From positions 1-39,893 of IMG/VR virus record IMGVR_UViG_3300025298_000118: 39,893 nucleotides of DNA. The stretch is one strand, 5' to 3'. The notes beneath the pieces were generated by a model. The model had not been told where the DNA came from. It saw nothing but the letters and a program-made list of their open reading frames with translations, and ran no database searches. Both the position numbers and the translations under genes were made by a program. Shown piece after piece: positions 32,481 to 39,893 of the stretch. The stretch is from a virus. Position 1 is the stretch's first letter. Every line of letters starts with the position of its first letter.

Positions 32481-34543
32481 GCAATATGCGAATCGTTTAC
32501 GACAATGCGGTGAGCCGGGCTGCGCTGGTGGCGTCGAGCACCGACGGAGCGCTGGTGGCTGGGAATCTTCAGATTGACGACAAATCGAGTGTATGGCGCG
32601 CGACTGGCACGACCGCCAGGCTCTCCGCGTCTTGGGCTGCAGGCGAGTCTATCGCTGCCGTAGCGCTGCCGTTTTGCAATCTGTCGCCCGCCGCCACGAT
32701 GCGTGTCCGCTTATCGAATGAGAGCGGCGCCACCAATCTGCTGGGCCACCCATCCAACATGGACCGGTCGCCGTGGCAAAGTGGGAATACCGCGATTGTC
32801 CAGAATGCGGCGCAGGCGCCTGACGGGACGTTGACGGCGGACGCGATGATGCGTATCGCCCCTGGCAATCACTACCTGTTCCAGAACTTGGCGACGCCGG
32901 CTGCTGGCAATCCGTTCACCGGCTCTGTCTGGCTAAAGACCGGATCGTATACCGGCGGCGTCAGGGTGTGGCTGAAAGATGGTGCTGGCGTGACGCTCGT
33001 CTCCAAACTTGTGCAGCCTACTGCGGATTGGACGCGCTTCTCGTGCAGTGGGACGTTCCCGGCTAATGCCACGGGCAATGTGGCCTTCTTTATTGATCCG
33101 GCGGACGATGCCGGCGTAGCAGGCGAGCAGTTTTACCTATGGGGTGCCCAGGTTGAGGCGGGCCTGGCCGCCACGTCGTTGGCGCCGGATGCCACGGCGT
33201 TTACCTCGCGGGCATCGGCCAAATGGGTGTTTGACGCAGCTGGCGTGCTTAACCAGGTCGCTGCCAACGTTGCCACCAACGACTTTGATCCCTCGATGTC
33301 CGTTAGCAAAGGCCTGTCGCTGGAAGCGGCGGCAACGAACACGATTCGCAATAACACCATGGTCGGCGCGGTTGCCGGCACACCAGGGACGAATCCGACG
33401 AACTGGGGTTTGTCGACCGCTTCCGGGTTGACGGTCACGGTGGTGGGTACTGGTGTGGAGGCAGGCATCGACTACATCGACTATCGCCTTTTTGGTACGC
33501 CGTCATCCGGTTCGAGCGGGATTCGGTTTGAGCAATCGAACAGTGTGGCTGCCGCGTCCGGTCAATCGTGGGTCGCGTCAGTGATCGTTCGAAGGGTTGC
33601 TGGTTCCGAGGTCAATATCACGTCTGTCAGGGCAAACTTCTTTGGCCTTGCCTCGGGCGGCGCTGGGACAGTGGACAGCATGGTGGGCGTAAACCTGGTA
33701 GGAGGGCTAGGCGGCGCAAGCCTTGCGACTGTACGCGCGGTGGCCACCGGAACTCTAACGGATGTGGCCACGGCATACGTGCGGCCGCAGCTTTTGATTG
33801 GCCACACTGCCGGGTCGCCGATCGACATCACGTTGCGTATTGGCCTGCCGCAGCTGGAGCAGGGGCGGGCTGCATCGTCGCCCATTAAAACGAGCGGCGC
33901 CGCAGTGACGCGTGCGGCCGATCTTTCGGTCAGTCCGCCTGGCGTTCGGCCGGCCGGATACATCGATTCCTGGCAGAGCTATGACTACGATAGCGGCGTT
34001 GTGCCCGCCTGCCCGGCGCCGGCAGTCAAGCTGCGCGGCTGGACTGCCGCCCAGGCGGCAAGCGCGTATGCTTATGGCGGCGGGGCATACGCCAGGCATT
34101 GGCTGCAATCGGCAGTCCAAGCGCTCGGCCTGGCCGTCGACATTGCAGATCCAGGCAACCTGCAGGGCTACGTTGAGGCAGCCTGCCTGGTGGCCGGCCC
34201 TTACTGGTCGCCCGAGTACAACGCGTCGAAAGCGACTTTCACCAACGTGGACACGACAGAGTTTTACCGGACTGGTGCGGGTGGGCAAGGCGCCGATGCT
34301 GGATACACGTACCGCACCTTGCCAATCGACCTGGAGCACATGCCTGCAGCCGACCGCGCGGCGTTTGTGAACATCATCCGTAACAGTCGGGCCTATCCGG
34401 TTTTGATCAGCGTGTTCCCTGGTTGGGACGACTTGGCGCTCGAGCGCGACAACATGATTTACGGCCGGCGCAGCAAAGACTCCAACGTCGCCATCCAATA
34501 TGCGCTGGCCTATTCCACCACTATCGAAGTCGAGGAGATTTAA
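32477..34543 (+). CDS. Tail fibre with two carbohydrate-binding-like modules
   Basis: A protein of 688 aa. The first module (~95-245, 'NLLGHPSNMDRSPWQ...FTGSVWLKTGSYTGGVRVWLKDGAG...FYLWGAQVEAG') and the second (~295-480, 'NTIRNNTMVGAVAGTPGTNPTNWGLST...RIGLPQLEQGRAASSPIKT') have the opening and closing strands of CBM-like jelly rolls found in phage spikes. The C-terminal ~190 residues form a separate domain ('KLRGWTAAQAASAYAYGGGAYARHWLQSAVQ'). It probably binds surface sugars of the host. The start at ATG 32477 was preferred over GTG 32468 because of the ATGA overlap with the upstream stop. Confidence 0.8.
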   Translation: MSNMRIVYDNAVSRAALVASSTDGALVAGNLQIDDKSSVWRATGTTARLSASWAAGESIAAVALPFCNLSPAATMRVRLSNESGATNLLGHPSNMDRSPWQSGNTAIVQNAAQAPDGTLTADAMMRIAPGNHYLFQNLATPAAGNPFTGSVWLKTGSYTGGVRVWLKDGAGVTLVSKLVQPTADWTRFSCSGTFPANATGNVAFFIDPADDAGVAGEQFYLWGAQVEAGLAATSLAPDATAFTSRASAKWVFDAAGVLNQVAANVATNDFDPSMSVSKGLSLEAAATNTIRNNTMVGAVAGTPGTNPTNWGLSTASGLTVTVVGTGVEAGIDYIDYRLFGTPSSGSSGIRFEQSNSVAAASGQSWVASVIVRRVAGSEVNITSVRANFFGLASGGAGTVDSMVGVNLVGGLGGASLATVRAVATGTLTDVATAYVRPQLLIGHTAGSPIDITLRIGLPQLEQGRAASSPIKTSGAAVTRAADLSVSPPGVRPAGYIDSWQSYDYDSGVVPACPAPAVKLRGWTAAQAASAYAYGGGAYARHWLQSAVQALGLAVDIADPGNLQGYVEAACLVAGPYWSPEYNASKATFTNVDTTEFYRTGAGGQGADAGYTYRTLPIDLEHMPAADRAAFVNIIRNSRAYPVLISVFPGWDDLALERDNMIYGRRSKDSNVAIQYALAYSTTIEVEEI

Positions 34544-35043
34544 TGCAATACGCAACAGCAAGCACGAACCGTGGCGGTTACCTGACTGTGCGTGTCACCA
34601 GCCGGTGGCCTTACAACCCGATCAGCCTGGCTGTGGGCGTGCTGTCAGGCTCTCACCAGTTCAGCCATGCGATCACGATCATTGGTAACCGAGCGTACGA
34701 GGCCTCGATGGCGCACGGCTGTCGCGCCGGCACGCTTGCCGAACTGATGGCCGGCATCGTTGTCTATCGCGACATGGAGGTATGGGTGCCGGACTTCGCC
34801 GCCGCCGTGCAGTTTGCGGAGAACCAGGTGGGGAAGGGCTATGACTGGGCTGGCGCCGTTGGCCTGCCTCTGACCTATTCGGAAGACTGGGCAGACGAAG
34901 GGCGCTGGTGGTGTTCGGAGCTGGCGTTTGCCATCGTGCTGGCTGGTGGTACGCGCTTGTTCGATCCGGCAGTGATGACGCGTGTGCGACCCGTCGACCT
35001 CTTGATGTGCGACTACCCGAAATCCTCCCTGTTCTACGTTTGA
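34543..35043 (+). CDS. Permuted papain-like (NlpC/P60-type) peptidase
   Basis: A 166-aa protein from the ATG at 34543, which overlaps the previous stop (TAATG). It has the circularly permuted NlpC/P60 or YiiX layout: 'FSHAITIIG' with H42, 'YEASMAHGC' with E53, and the nucleophile C124 in 'WWCSELAFAIVLAGG'. Such enzymes cut amide or peptidoglycan peptide bonds. At the end of the tail module it could help the tail penetrate the cell wall, the role lambda gpK plays. Catalytic assignment is by pattern only. Confidence 0.78.
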   Translation: MQYATASTNRGGYLTVRVTSRWPYNPISLAVGVLSGSHQFSHAITIIGNRAYEASMAHGCRAGTLAELMAGIVVYRDMEVWVPDFAAAVQFAENQVGKGYDWAGAVGLPLTYSEDWADEGRWWCSELAFAIVLAGGTRLFDPAVMTRVRPVDLLMCDYPKSSLFYV

Positions 35044-35100
35044 CCGTTCCTCGCTGGGCCTTCGCTTCGGAGCGTAGAAGGCTCGGCGTTCGCTGAAATA

Positions 35101-35126
35101 GTCTCAATTCTCCCTAGAAATGAGAC
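35101..35126. repeat. 26-bp inverted repeat, copy 3
   Basis: Differs from copies 1 and 2 at one position (GTCTCAA instead of GTCTCAC). It lies 62 bp before the holin start, i.e. before the lysis block. Confidence 0.9.
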
Positions 35127-35188
35127 GGTGAGAACGAGACACTGTGCGCTCCCGGTGATCTAATTCCTCCTGCCGGAGACTACTGACT

Positions 35189-35605
35189 ATGAAAGAACAA
35201 TCAATGAGCGAACCGATTTCAGGCACGGCCGCCGGTGTAGCGGGCTGGAAGATCATCGGCGGCCTAGCGGGCATGGGCGCGATTGGCGCCGGCCTCGCTG
35301 CCTTCGTTGTGATGGCAATGACCAAACCCAAATCCGACCAGGAGTGGCGCGTCGCCCTGGTCAGCACGCTCGTGGGCTCGATTGGCGGCGGTGCCGCGCT
35401 GGTGCGCTACCTGGGCATCCAGCACTGGGCGCAAGATCCGATTGGTATTGTCGCCATGTTGTTCCTGTCGTTTGCCTGTGGACTGCCAGCGTGGGCGCTG
35501 GTTCGCGCATTGTTCCTCTATATCGATAAGCGCCGCGATGCCGACTTGGCCGAGCTCGCTCATGACGCTGTCAACGTCGTCAAAGATGTGCGAGGTGCCC
35601 TCTGA
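35189..35605 (+). CDS. Holin-like membrane protein
   Basis: A 138-aa protein with three hydrophobic segments (~20-44 'AGWKIIGGLAGMGAIGAGLAAFVV', ~57-74 'LVSTLVGSIGGGAALVRY', ~84-110 'IGIVAMLFLSFACGLPAWALVRALFLY'), followed by a charged C-terminal tail (DKRRDADLAELAHD). That is the usual holin architecture. It sits immediately before the endolysin, its stop overlapping the next start. The ATG at 35189 follows GGAG; a second in-frame ATG at 35204 could produce a shorter form, as in dual-start holins. Confidence 0.82.
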   Translation: MKEQSMSEPISGTAAGVAGWKIIGGLAGMGAIGAGLAAFVVMAMTKPKSDQEWRVALVSTLVGSIGGGAALVRYLGIQHWAQDPIGIVAMLFLSFACGLPAWALVRALFLYIDKRRDADLAELAHDAVNVVKDVRGAL

Positions 35606-36072
35606 TGTCGCCTACCGAATTCATTGAACTGCTGCTGCCCGCCGCGCAGGCCTGCCACCGCGATACCGGTATTCCGGCCAGCTTTACCCTGGCCCAGGCT
35701 GCGCTGGAATCGAGCTGGGGCGCCCGCGCGCCTGGCTTCAATCTCTTCGGCGTCAAGCCTGGACCGGTCTGGAAAGGCGCGACGGTCTTGGTCGATACCC
35801 ACGAGTTCATCAAAGGGGTGCGCACGCCGACCAAGTGCGCCTTCCGTGCGTATTCCAGTTGGCTGCACTGCATGCAGGACCATGCCGACTTCTTCCGACA
35901 GAACCCCCGCTACCGGAAATGCTTCATTGAGCAGACAGGGGAGGGCTGGGCCCGTGCCGCTGCCGCCGCTGGCTACGCGACGGACCCGGCGTATGCCGAC
36001 AAGCTGATCGCCATCATGCGCGGCCGTAACCTGGTTCGCTACGATGCGTTGCCTTCCAAGGTGCCCGCATGA
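35605..36072 (+). CDS. Endolysin, glucosaminidase (FlgJ-like)
   Basis: A 155-aa glycosidase of the N-acetylglucosaminidase/FlgJ type that would cut the peptidoglycan sugar backbone. The catalytic Glu is E35 in 'QAALESSWG'. Other family motifs are 'NLFGVKPG', 'FRAYSSWLHCMQDHADFF' and 'GYATDPAYADKLIAIM'. There is no signal peptide, so release depends on the holin. The start overlaps the holin stop (TGATG) and the stop overlaps the Rz-like start. Confidence 0.92.
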   Translation: MSPTEFIELLLPAAQACHRDTGIPASFTLAQAALESSWGARAPGFNLFGVKPGPVWKGATVLVDTHEFIKGVRTPTKCAFRAYSSWLHCMQDHADFFRQNPRYRKCFIEQTGEGWARAAAAAGYATDPAYADKLIAIMRGRNLVRYDALPSKVPA

Positions 36073-36593
36073 TGGGCGCGGTAAGCCGCCTGCAGGACGT
36101 GATCCTGCCGGCGTGGGCCAAGTGGGGGGTAATCGCAGGCCTTTGCGCGGCCGTGTATGGCCTAGGCCGGCTGCACGAAGCCCGTCGGGGGAGTGATGCC
36201 ATGTCCGACTACCTGGCAGCACAGGCCGCGCGTACCGTGGTGGTCGCGCGTGCGCAAACCAAAGTGGTGGTGCAAACCGAAATCAAGTACCGCGACCGCA
36301 TCCAGAAAATTTACCTGAAGGGAGAAGTCATTGAGAAACAAGTTCCCGTCTATATCACTGCTGCTGACAACGCTGAGTGCCGCATTAACGCTGGCTTCGT
36401 GCGGTCACATGACGCCGCCTGGGCAGGTGAGCCTGCCGGACCTGCCGCCAGCGCTGACCGTGACCCCGCCGGAGTTTCGCTTGCTGAAGTCGCAGAAACC
36501 AACGTCCATAACGCCACAACCTGCCTCGCTTGGCGTGAACTAGCGTTGGGGCTGAGGGAGCATTATTTGAAGCAGCAGGAAATTTTGAAATGA
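36069..36593 (+). CDS. Rz-like i-spanin
   Basis: A 174-aa inner-membrane spanin. One transmembrane segment is near the N-terminus (~13-32, 'ILPAWAKWGVIAGLCAAVYGLG'). A long, charged, helical periplasmic part follows ('ARTVVVARAQTKVVVQTEIKYRDRIQKIYLKGEVIEKQ'). Together with the nested Rz1-like lipoprotein it would disrupt the outer membrane at lysis. The start is ATG 36069, overlapping the endolysin stop; ATG 36072 is also possible. Confidence 0.85.
   Translation: MMGAVSRLQDVILPAWAKWGVIAGLCAAVYGLGRLHEARRGSDAMSDYLAAQAARTVVVARAQTKVVVQTEIKYRDRIQKIYLKGEVIEKQVPVYITAADNAECRINAGFVRSHDAAWAGEPAGPAASADRDPAGVSLAEVAETNVHNATTCLAWRELALGLREHYLKQQEILK
36331..36543 (+). CDS. Rz1-like o-spanin lipoprotein, nested in Rz
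   Basis: A 70-aa lipoprotein in a different frame fully inside the Rz-like gene. TTG at 36331 follows AGGGAGAA. A signal peptide of ~23 residues ends in the lipobox LASC with lipid-bearing C24, and the mature part is proline-rich ('TPPGQVSLPDLPPALTVTPPE'). This is the classical arrangement of lambda Rz/Rz1: it stays in the outer membrane and binds Rz in the periplasm. Confidence 0.85.
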   Translation: MRNKFPSISLLLTTLSAALTLASCGHMTPPGQVSLPDLPPALTVTPPEFRLLKSQKPTSITPQPASLGVN

Positions 36594-36594
36594 A

Positions 36595-36610
36595 GTGCAG
36601 ACGTCTGCAC
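36595..36610. repeat. 16-bp palindrome GTGCAGACGTCTGCAC, copy 4
   Basis: Identical to the other copies; it begins 2 bp after the Rz stop codon, at the border between the lysis module and the cargo genes. Confidence 0.9.
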
Positions 36611-36769
36611 TCAAATACATTCGAGCAGTAAAGACAGAGCGCCTGGGCGAGCTGCGTCAACAGCACGTCCAGGCCTCAATACACTGTGTGAGCAGTGAAC
36701 CGAGCCAAGGCTCTGCACCCTCCGGAGGGCGGCAGGAGTCTAGCACAAAAAGCTAATAAGGTTTACTCT

Positions 36770-37558
36770 GTGGCAACGCCAATTATTCCCTGGATCGGTG
36801 GCAAACGCCGTTTGGCCGATCGTCTCATCCCTCAATTCCCGAAGCACAAGTGCTATGTGGAGGTCTTTGCCGGCGGCGCAGCGCTGTTCTTCATGCGCCC
36901 ACCGGCTGACGTCGAGGTCATCAACGATATCAACGGCGAACTGGTGAATCTTTACCGGGTCGTGAAGAATCACCTGGAGGAGTTCGTGCGTCAGTTCAAG
37001 TGGGCGCTTTCGAGCCGCGATGTTTTCAAATGGCTGCAGGAGACGCCGCCCCACACACTGACTGACATCCAGCGCGCGGCGCGCTTCTTTTATCTTCAGC
37101 AGAACGCCTTCGGGGGCAAGGTGCAAGGCCAGACATGGGGCACAGCGACAACGGCACCACCGGTTAATCTGCTGCGCATCGAAGAGAATCTGTCAGCGGC
37201 CCACTTGCGCATGTCGAGCGCCTACATCGAAAACATGGACTGGTACAAATGTATGGAGCGATATGACCGTCCACATACATTGTTCTATCTCGACCCACCA
37301 TACTTGGAGACCGAAGGCTACGGCGTTGACTTCCCATTAACAGAGTACGAGCGCATGGCCGATTTGATTGACCGCCTGGAGGGGAGGGCAATTTTGAGCC
37401 TAAATGACCATCCGGAAATTCGTCGAGTGTTTGCCCGATTCCAGATGGAGTCGACGGACATTTCGTATACCGTGGGTGGCGGCGGAAAAGCTGTCGAGCG
37501 AAAGGAACTGATTATCTACTCATGGGACAAAGCGTCAGAGCCGTCTGGACTGTTCTAG
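36770..37558 (+). CDS. DNA adenine methylase (D12 class)
   Basis: A 262-aa N6-adenine DNA methyltransferase of the Dam/D12 class. N-terminal 'IIPWIGGKRRLADRL' is the AdoMet-binding start, 'YVEVFAGGAALFF' is motif I, and DPPY at 175-178 is the catalytic motif IV. GTG at 36770 follows TAAGGT and gives the usual N-terminus for the family; an upstream GTG at 36695 would add 25 residues of unrelated sequence. No restriction enzyme is adjacent. A solo phage methylase usually protects against host restriction or changes regulation; its target sequence cannot be read from the gene. Confidence 0.92.
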   Translation: MATPIIPWIGGKRRLADRLIPQFPKHKCYVEVFAGGAALFFMRPPADVEVINDINGELVNLYRVVKNHLEEFVRQFKWALSSRDVFKWLQETPPHTLTDIQRAARFFYLQQNAFGGKVQGQTWGTATTAPPVNLLRIEENLSAAHLRMSSAYIENMDWYKCMERYDRPHTLFYLDPPYLETEGYGVDFPLTEYERMADLIDRLEGRAILSLNDHPEIRRVFARFQMESTDISYTVGGGGKAVERKELIIYSWDKASEPSGLF

Positions 37559-37663
37559 AGACAGCGAGTCATAACAGGTTAGAACTTCTAAGCCAGTGGC
37601 GGCATCGGAAATTCCCAAGAGGTCCTCGCATCAGCAGGATATTTCGCAAGAACTGCGAACAGA

Positions 37664-37694
37664 CGAAAAAAAACGGCCAATTTGGCCGTTTTTC
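37664..37694. terminator. Bidirectional terminator
   Basis: AAAAACGGCC-AATTT-GGCCGTTTTT: a GC stem flanked by A-run and T-run, working in both directions between the converging methylase and small-protein genes. Apart from it, the 173 bp at 37559-37731 show no feature. Confidence 0.88.
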
Positions 37695-37731
37695 TTCCTC
37701 TTCAGACCTGGCCGTCAATGTGCAGCCATGG

Positions 37732-38046
37732 CTATGCTTTCTTCGACTTCATACTAGATCCGCCAACTTTAATTACCTGAGGAGGCTCGTTCGCAGCAAC
37801 TTGCACGGATGCATGTTTACGTTTACTGGCTTGCTCCACTTTCAAAACGGTGTGTGGCGTCAAACCTCGTTTTTGAAGACTTTTGATGATGCGTTCGCGC
37901 TCACTCATCATCAGGTCTTGGGCCGCCTGATCAGACAATTGATCTGTATCACGTGCGTACTTAGCCGCAAACGAGTTGACAACTCCCTTTTCGGAATCGA
38001 ACAGTTTTCGTCCGCTTGCTGCGAAATTAAATGATAATTTTGACAT
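37732..38046 (-). CDS. Small basic protein linked to the nitrilase-like gene
   Basis: A 104-aa lysine-rich protein (17 Lys by eye). It starts 23 bp after the stop of the nitrilase-like gene, with a good AAGGGTG ribosome binding site, so it is the second gene of a two-gene operon. The middle ('SERERIIKSLQKRGLTPHTVLKVEQASKRKHA') is helical and resembles a small DNA- or RNA-binding motif. The end (GGSSMKSKKA) is basic. I recognise no family. Coupling to the larger gene suggests a functional pair, such as effector and partner. Confidence 0.7.
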   Translation of the reverse strand: MSKLSFNFAASGRKLFDSEKGVVNSFAAKYARDTDQLSDQAAQDLMMSERERIIKSLQKRGLTPHTVLKVEQASKRKHASVQVAANEPPQVIKVGGSSMKSKKA

Positions 38047-38069
38047 TAGTTTTCACCCTTGGAATCAGT

Positions 38070-39893
38070 CTAACCCGCTCCGCGTTCAGCTGCAACAAAA
38101 AAAGCCTCACCCGCTTTGCCTTCGACACGTAGTGATACCTGCTTCGTATAATTTAGTTCTCTTGCCGCAGCTGCGTCCGATCGATTGTCCAGTGTCGTTT
38201 GGTGTTTTTCCGAGTGCGTCAAATACAACAGGACGCCATGATCCCCGCAGCCTAAGTGCAAATCATTCCCTTTGCCGCCGGCGCTTGTCCAGCGACCTAT
38301 AACGCGAGCAACGCTTCCATAGTGTCTATTCGATGAATCTACCATTGCTGCACATGTCATTGAAAGAACCGCACATCCTGGCTCATCTGCCAGAACTCCT
38401 GCATAGCGCGCTGGCCAGCGGTCTGCAAGCTGCGGACCGTCCATGAGCAGTGCAACAACGAGGTTTGGGCCAATTGCGCGAATAGCGTTCATCGCTGGAT
38501 CCATACGTGCCAGATCTTCACAGATCAAAGTCACCATAGACATGTCCTTACGTACGGCATAAAAGGGCAAGGTGCGCCGACTGACATCGATGTCTTCCCA
38601 CCATTGGTCATTTTCAGGATTTCGATCAAAGTCTAGTCCGTACGCATTGGTTTGCTTGCGGTCCAGTCGCCAGCGGTGTTGTTTGCTCTGTTCCCGAACA
38701 ATCGCATTCCCATCCACAAATGCGTAATTTCGGGCCTTATTCATCCATTTAAGGCTTTTCGGGTTTTGCTCGAGTACGCCTACAATCAAGAATTCAATAC
38801 CTGAACTGGCGATTGATGCGGCTAGCGCGTCTGCGACCAGTGGAGATAGCGCGCATTCGGGGAAAACCACTCCAGTTGGCACTAATCCGTCACTCGCGTT
38901 TCGAGCGTTCGCGATCAACGGCAGCACGAGCTCGTCAGCAATTCGCTGTCCCTCGAATACTGTTGAAGTGCTTTCGTTAAGCCAACGCTGCTGTAACGTA
39001 AAGTATGCGGAGATTGAGGTATCGTTCCACAGCGGTCTTTTCGAGTAGCTGAGCTGGAAGCTCTCTGGAGGTATGATATATGGGAACGGCACCATCAAGA
39101 GGCGCATTTCGTTTGGTGGGCCGGGCGGAGTTTGGGGCGAAACCAAGTACCAAGAAGGTTCCAATGTTGTAACGCATGGAAGTAAGGCGAGATGGTGGCT
39201 TAATGACCGGATGGTGCAGCCTTTGGTCGTCGTCAGTGACTTAGGTAGCACGATCACTTGGTTAGGGGACACCATGCCACACAAAGAATATGGCCAATAT
39301 GGAAGCTTAAAGTGGTTTGTGACCGAAGGATCGTTGACGGCATTTATCAAAACGTTGTTGGCGAATTCGCGCCTGCCAGTGCCTGCATCCCAGCCCATTC
39401 CGACGCTCGCCTCGTCCGCGATAGCAAACAAACGAAGCAAAACATTCGCTGCTGCCTTATTGGAGCTGATTTCAGCTATTGGCAACATGCCGAAATTGGA
39501 AACCAAAGAGTGCCAATAACCTTGTACTTCGTTTGGCAGATATAACATCTGATTCCACATTTCGCCATACAAACTCACATCATAGATGTACTCCTCGTGG
39601 TCAGATAAATTGTTGCGATCGGGACTTGCTTCTGTGTAGCAACCGCTGCGATCAATGATTGTGCCTACCACCGCAAACAGGTCAGGTGGCCAGATCGGGC
39701 AGAGTGAATAGTTTGGGAAAGTAGCTGTTGCTCCGCCAGGTCGATTGAGCAAATCAGGGCTGGGTGTTTCTGTTAAAAAGGCAGCGTCAGTCCCGGCAGG
39801 CAGCAACTGATGAATCAAGTCGATAATACGCATAGAAATAGTTCGCGAAGTGACAGGAGCGTGCACGCATGTTGCAATTTGATAAACTACCAT
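38070..39893 (-). CDS. Nitrilase-like (carbon-nitrogen hydrolase) protein, possible defence effector
   Basis: At least 607 aa; it begins on the window edge, so the true start may lie outside. The C-terminal half (~335-590) has the C-N hydrolase triad: E346 in VVFPEC, a lysine in the 404-413 region (K413 in DRKQ is likely) and C458 in LICEDLA. The spacing fits the nitrilase fold. The N-terminal ~330 residues form a large unrecognised domain with no transmembrane segment. C-N hydrolase domains are fused to some defence reverse transcriptases (DRT type 1), but no RT motif (YxDD) is visible here. GC is lower than in the phage genes. Position after the lysis genes, opposite in direction, is typical of prophage cargo. 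Substrate unknown. Confidence 0.8.
   Translation of the reverse strand: MVVYQIATCVHAPVTSRTISMRIIDLIHQLLPAGTDAAFLTETPSPDLLNRPGGATATFPNYSLCPIWPPDLFAVVGTIIDRSGCYTEASPDRNNLSDHEEYIYDVSLYGEMWNQMLYLPNEVQGYWHSLVSNFGMLPIAEISSNKAAANVLLRLFAIADEASVGMGWDAGTGRREFANNVLINAVNDPSVTNHFKLPYWPYSLCGMVSPNQVIVLPKSLTTTKGCTIRSLSHHLALLPCVTTLEPSWYLVSPQTPPGPPNEMRLLMVPFPYIIPPESFQLSYSKRPLWNDTSISAYFTLQQRWLNESTSTVFEGQRIADELVLPLIANARNASDGLVPTGVVFPECALSPLVADALAASIASSGIEFLIVGVLEQNPKSLKWMNKARNYAFVDGNAIVREQSKQHRWRLDRKQTNAYGLDFDRNPENDQWWEDIDVSRRTLPFYAVRKDMSMVTLICEDLARMDPAMNAIRAIGPNLVVALLMDGPQLADRWPARYAGVLADEPGCAVLSMTCAAMVDSSNRHYGSVARVIGRWTSAGGKGNDLHLGCGDHGVLLYLTHSEKHQTTLDNRSDAAAARELNYTKQVSLRVEGKAGEAFFVAAERGAG

Noticed and set aside
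1-39893. CRISPR arrays, rRNA, tRNA genes or IS elements
   Set aside because: No regularly spaced repeats, no tRNA cloverleaf and no transposase or terminal inverted repeats were seen.

Overview
This window reads as a nearly complete temperate phage genome, i.e. a prophage, of the lambda-like tailed type with a long tail. The sequence is GC-rich. Its protein families (P4-type integrase, AlpA, solo ParB, S24 repressor, DUF5906 primase-helicase, gpA-type terminase, lambda-type portal) are common in prophages of Betaproteobacteria. An Oxalobacteraceae- or Burkholderiales-like host is my best guess, but this is inference: no host marker gene is present. The window starts exactly on the integrase start codon and ends on a start codon of the last gene, so the attachment sites probably lie outside it.

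Layout. (1) 1-2112: integrase, a YodC-like protein and a small membrane protein flanked by diverged 60-bp repeats. (2) 2241-5649, minus strand: the left early operon (125-aa protein, 173-aa protein, ParB-like protein, Cys-rich 68-aa protein, AlpA), tightly packed with ATGA overlaps. (3) 5681-6491: immunity region with an S24 repressor between two divergent promoters. Both promoters have the same -35/-10 (TTGACT-17-TTTAAT) and the same operator (TTAAACA-N3-TGTTTAA). (4) 6522-11569, plus strand: Cro-like protein, YmfL-like regulator, primase-helicase, an iteron-like cluster that may be the origin, and a last early gene followed by a strong terminator. (5) 11650-23734: possible cos region, terminase, a Mor-like activator, gpW-like protein, portal, a fused protease/major capsid protein, decoration and head-tail proteins, tail tube, and tail chaperones with a programmed -1 frameshift. 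(6) 23731-35043: tape measure, hub and fibre genes, and a permuted papain-like peptidase. (7) 35189-36593: holin, glucosaminidase endolysin, and Rz with nested Rz1. (8) 36770-39893: cargo, namely a DNA adenine methylase and, facing it, an operon of a nitrilase-like protein plus a small basic protein. A second cargo gene (DUF2971) is inserted on the opposite strand inside the head module at 15536-16477.

Two dispersed signals are not explained by genes. An exact 16-bp palindrome, GTGCAGACGTCTGCAC, occurs four times over 31 kb. It has the length and the central ACGT of a parS site, and the phage encodes a ParB-like protein without ParA. A 26-bp inverted repeat (GTCTCA...TGAGAC) occurs three times, each 43-63 bp upstream of the first gene of a late block, and the phage encodes a Mor-like activator just before the first copy. 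The best candidates for an undescribed system are the nitrilase/small-protein operon at the right edge and the ParB/16-mer pair.
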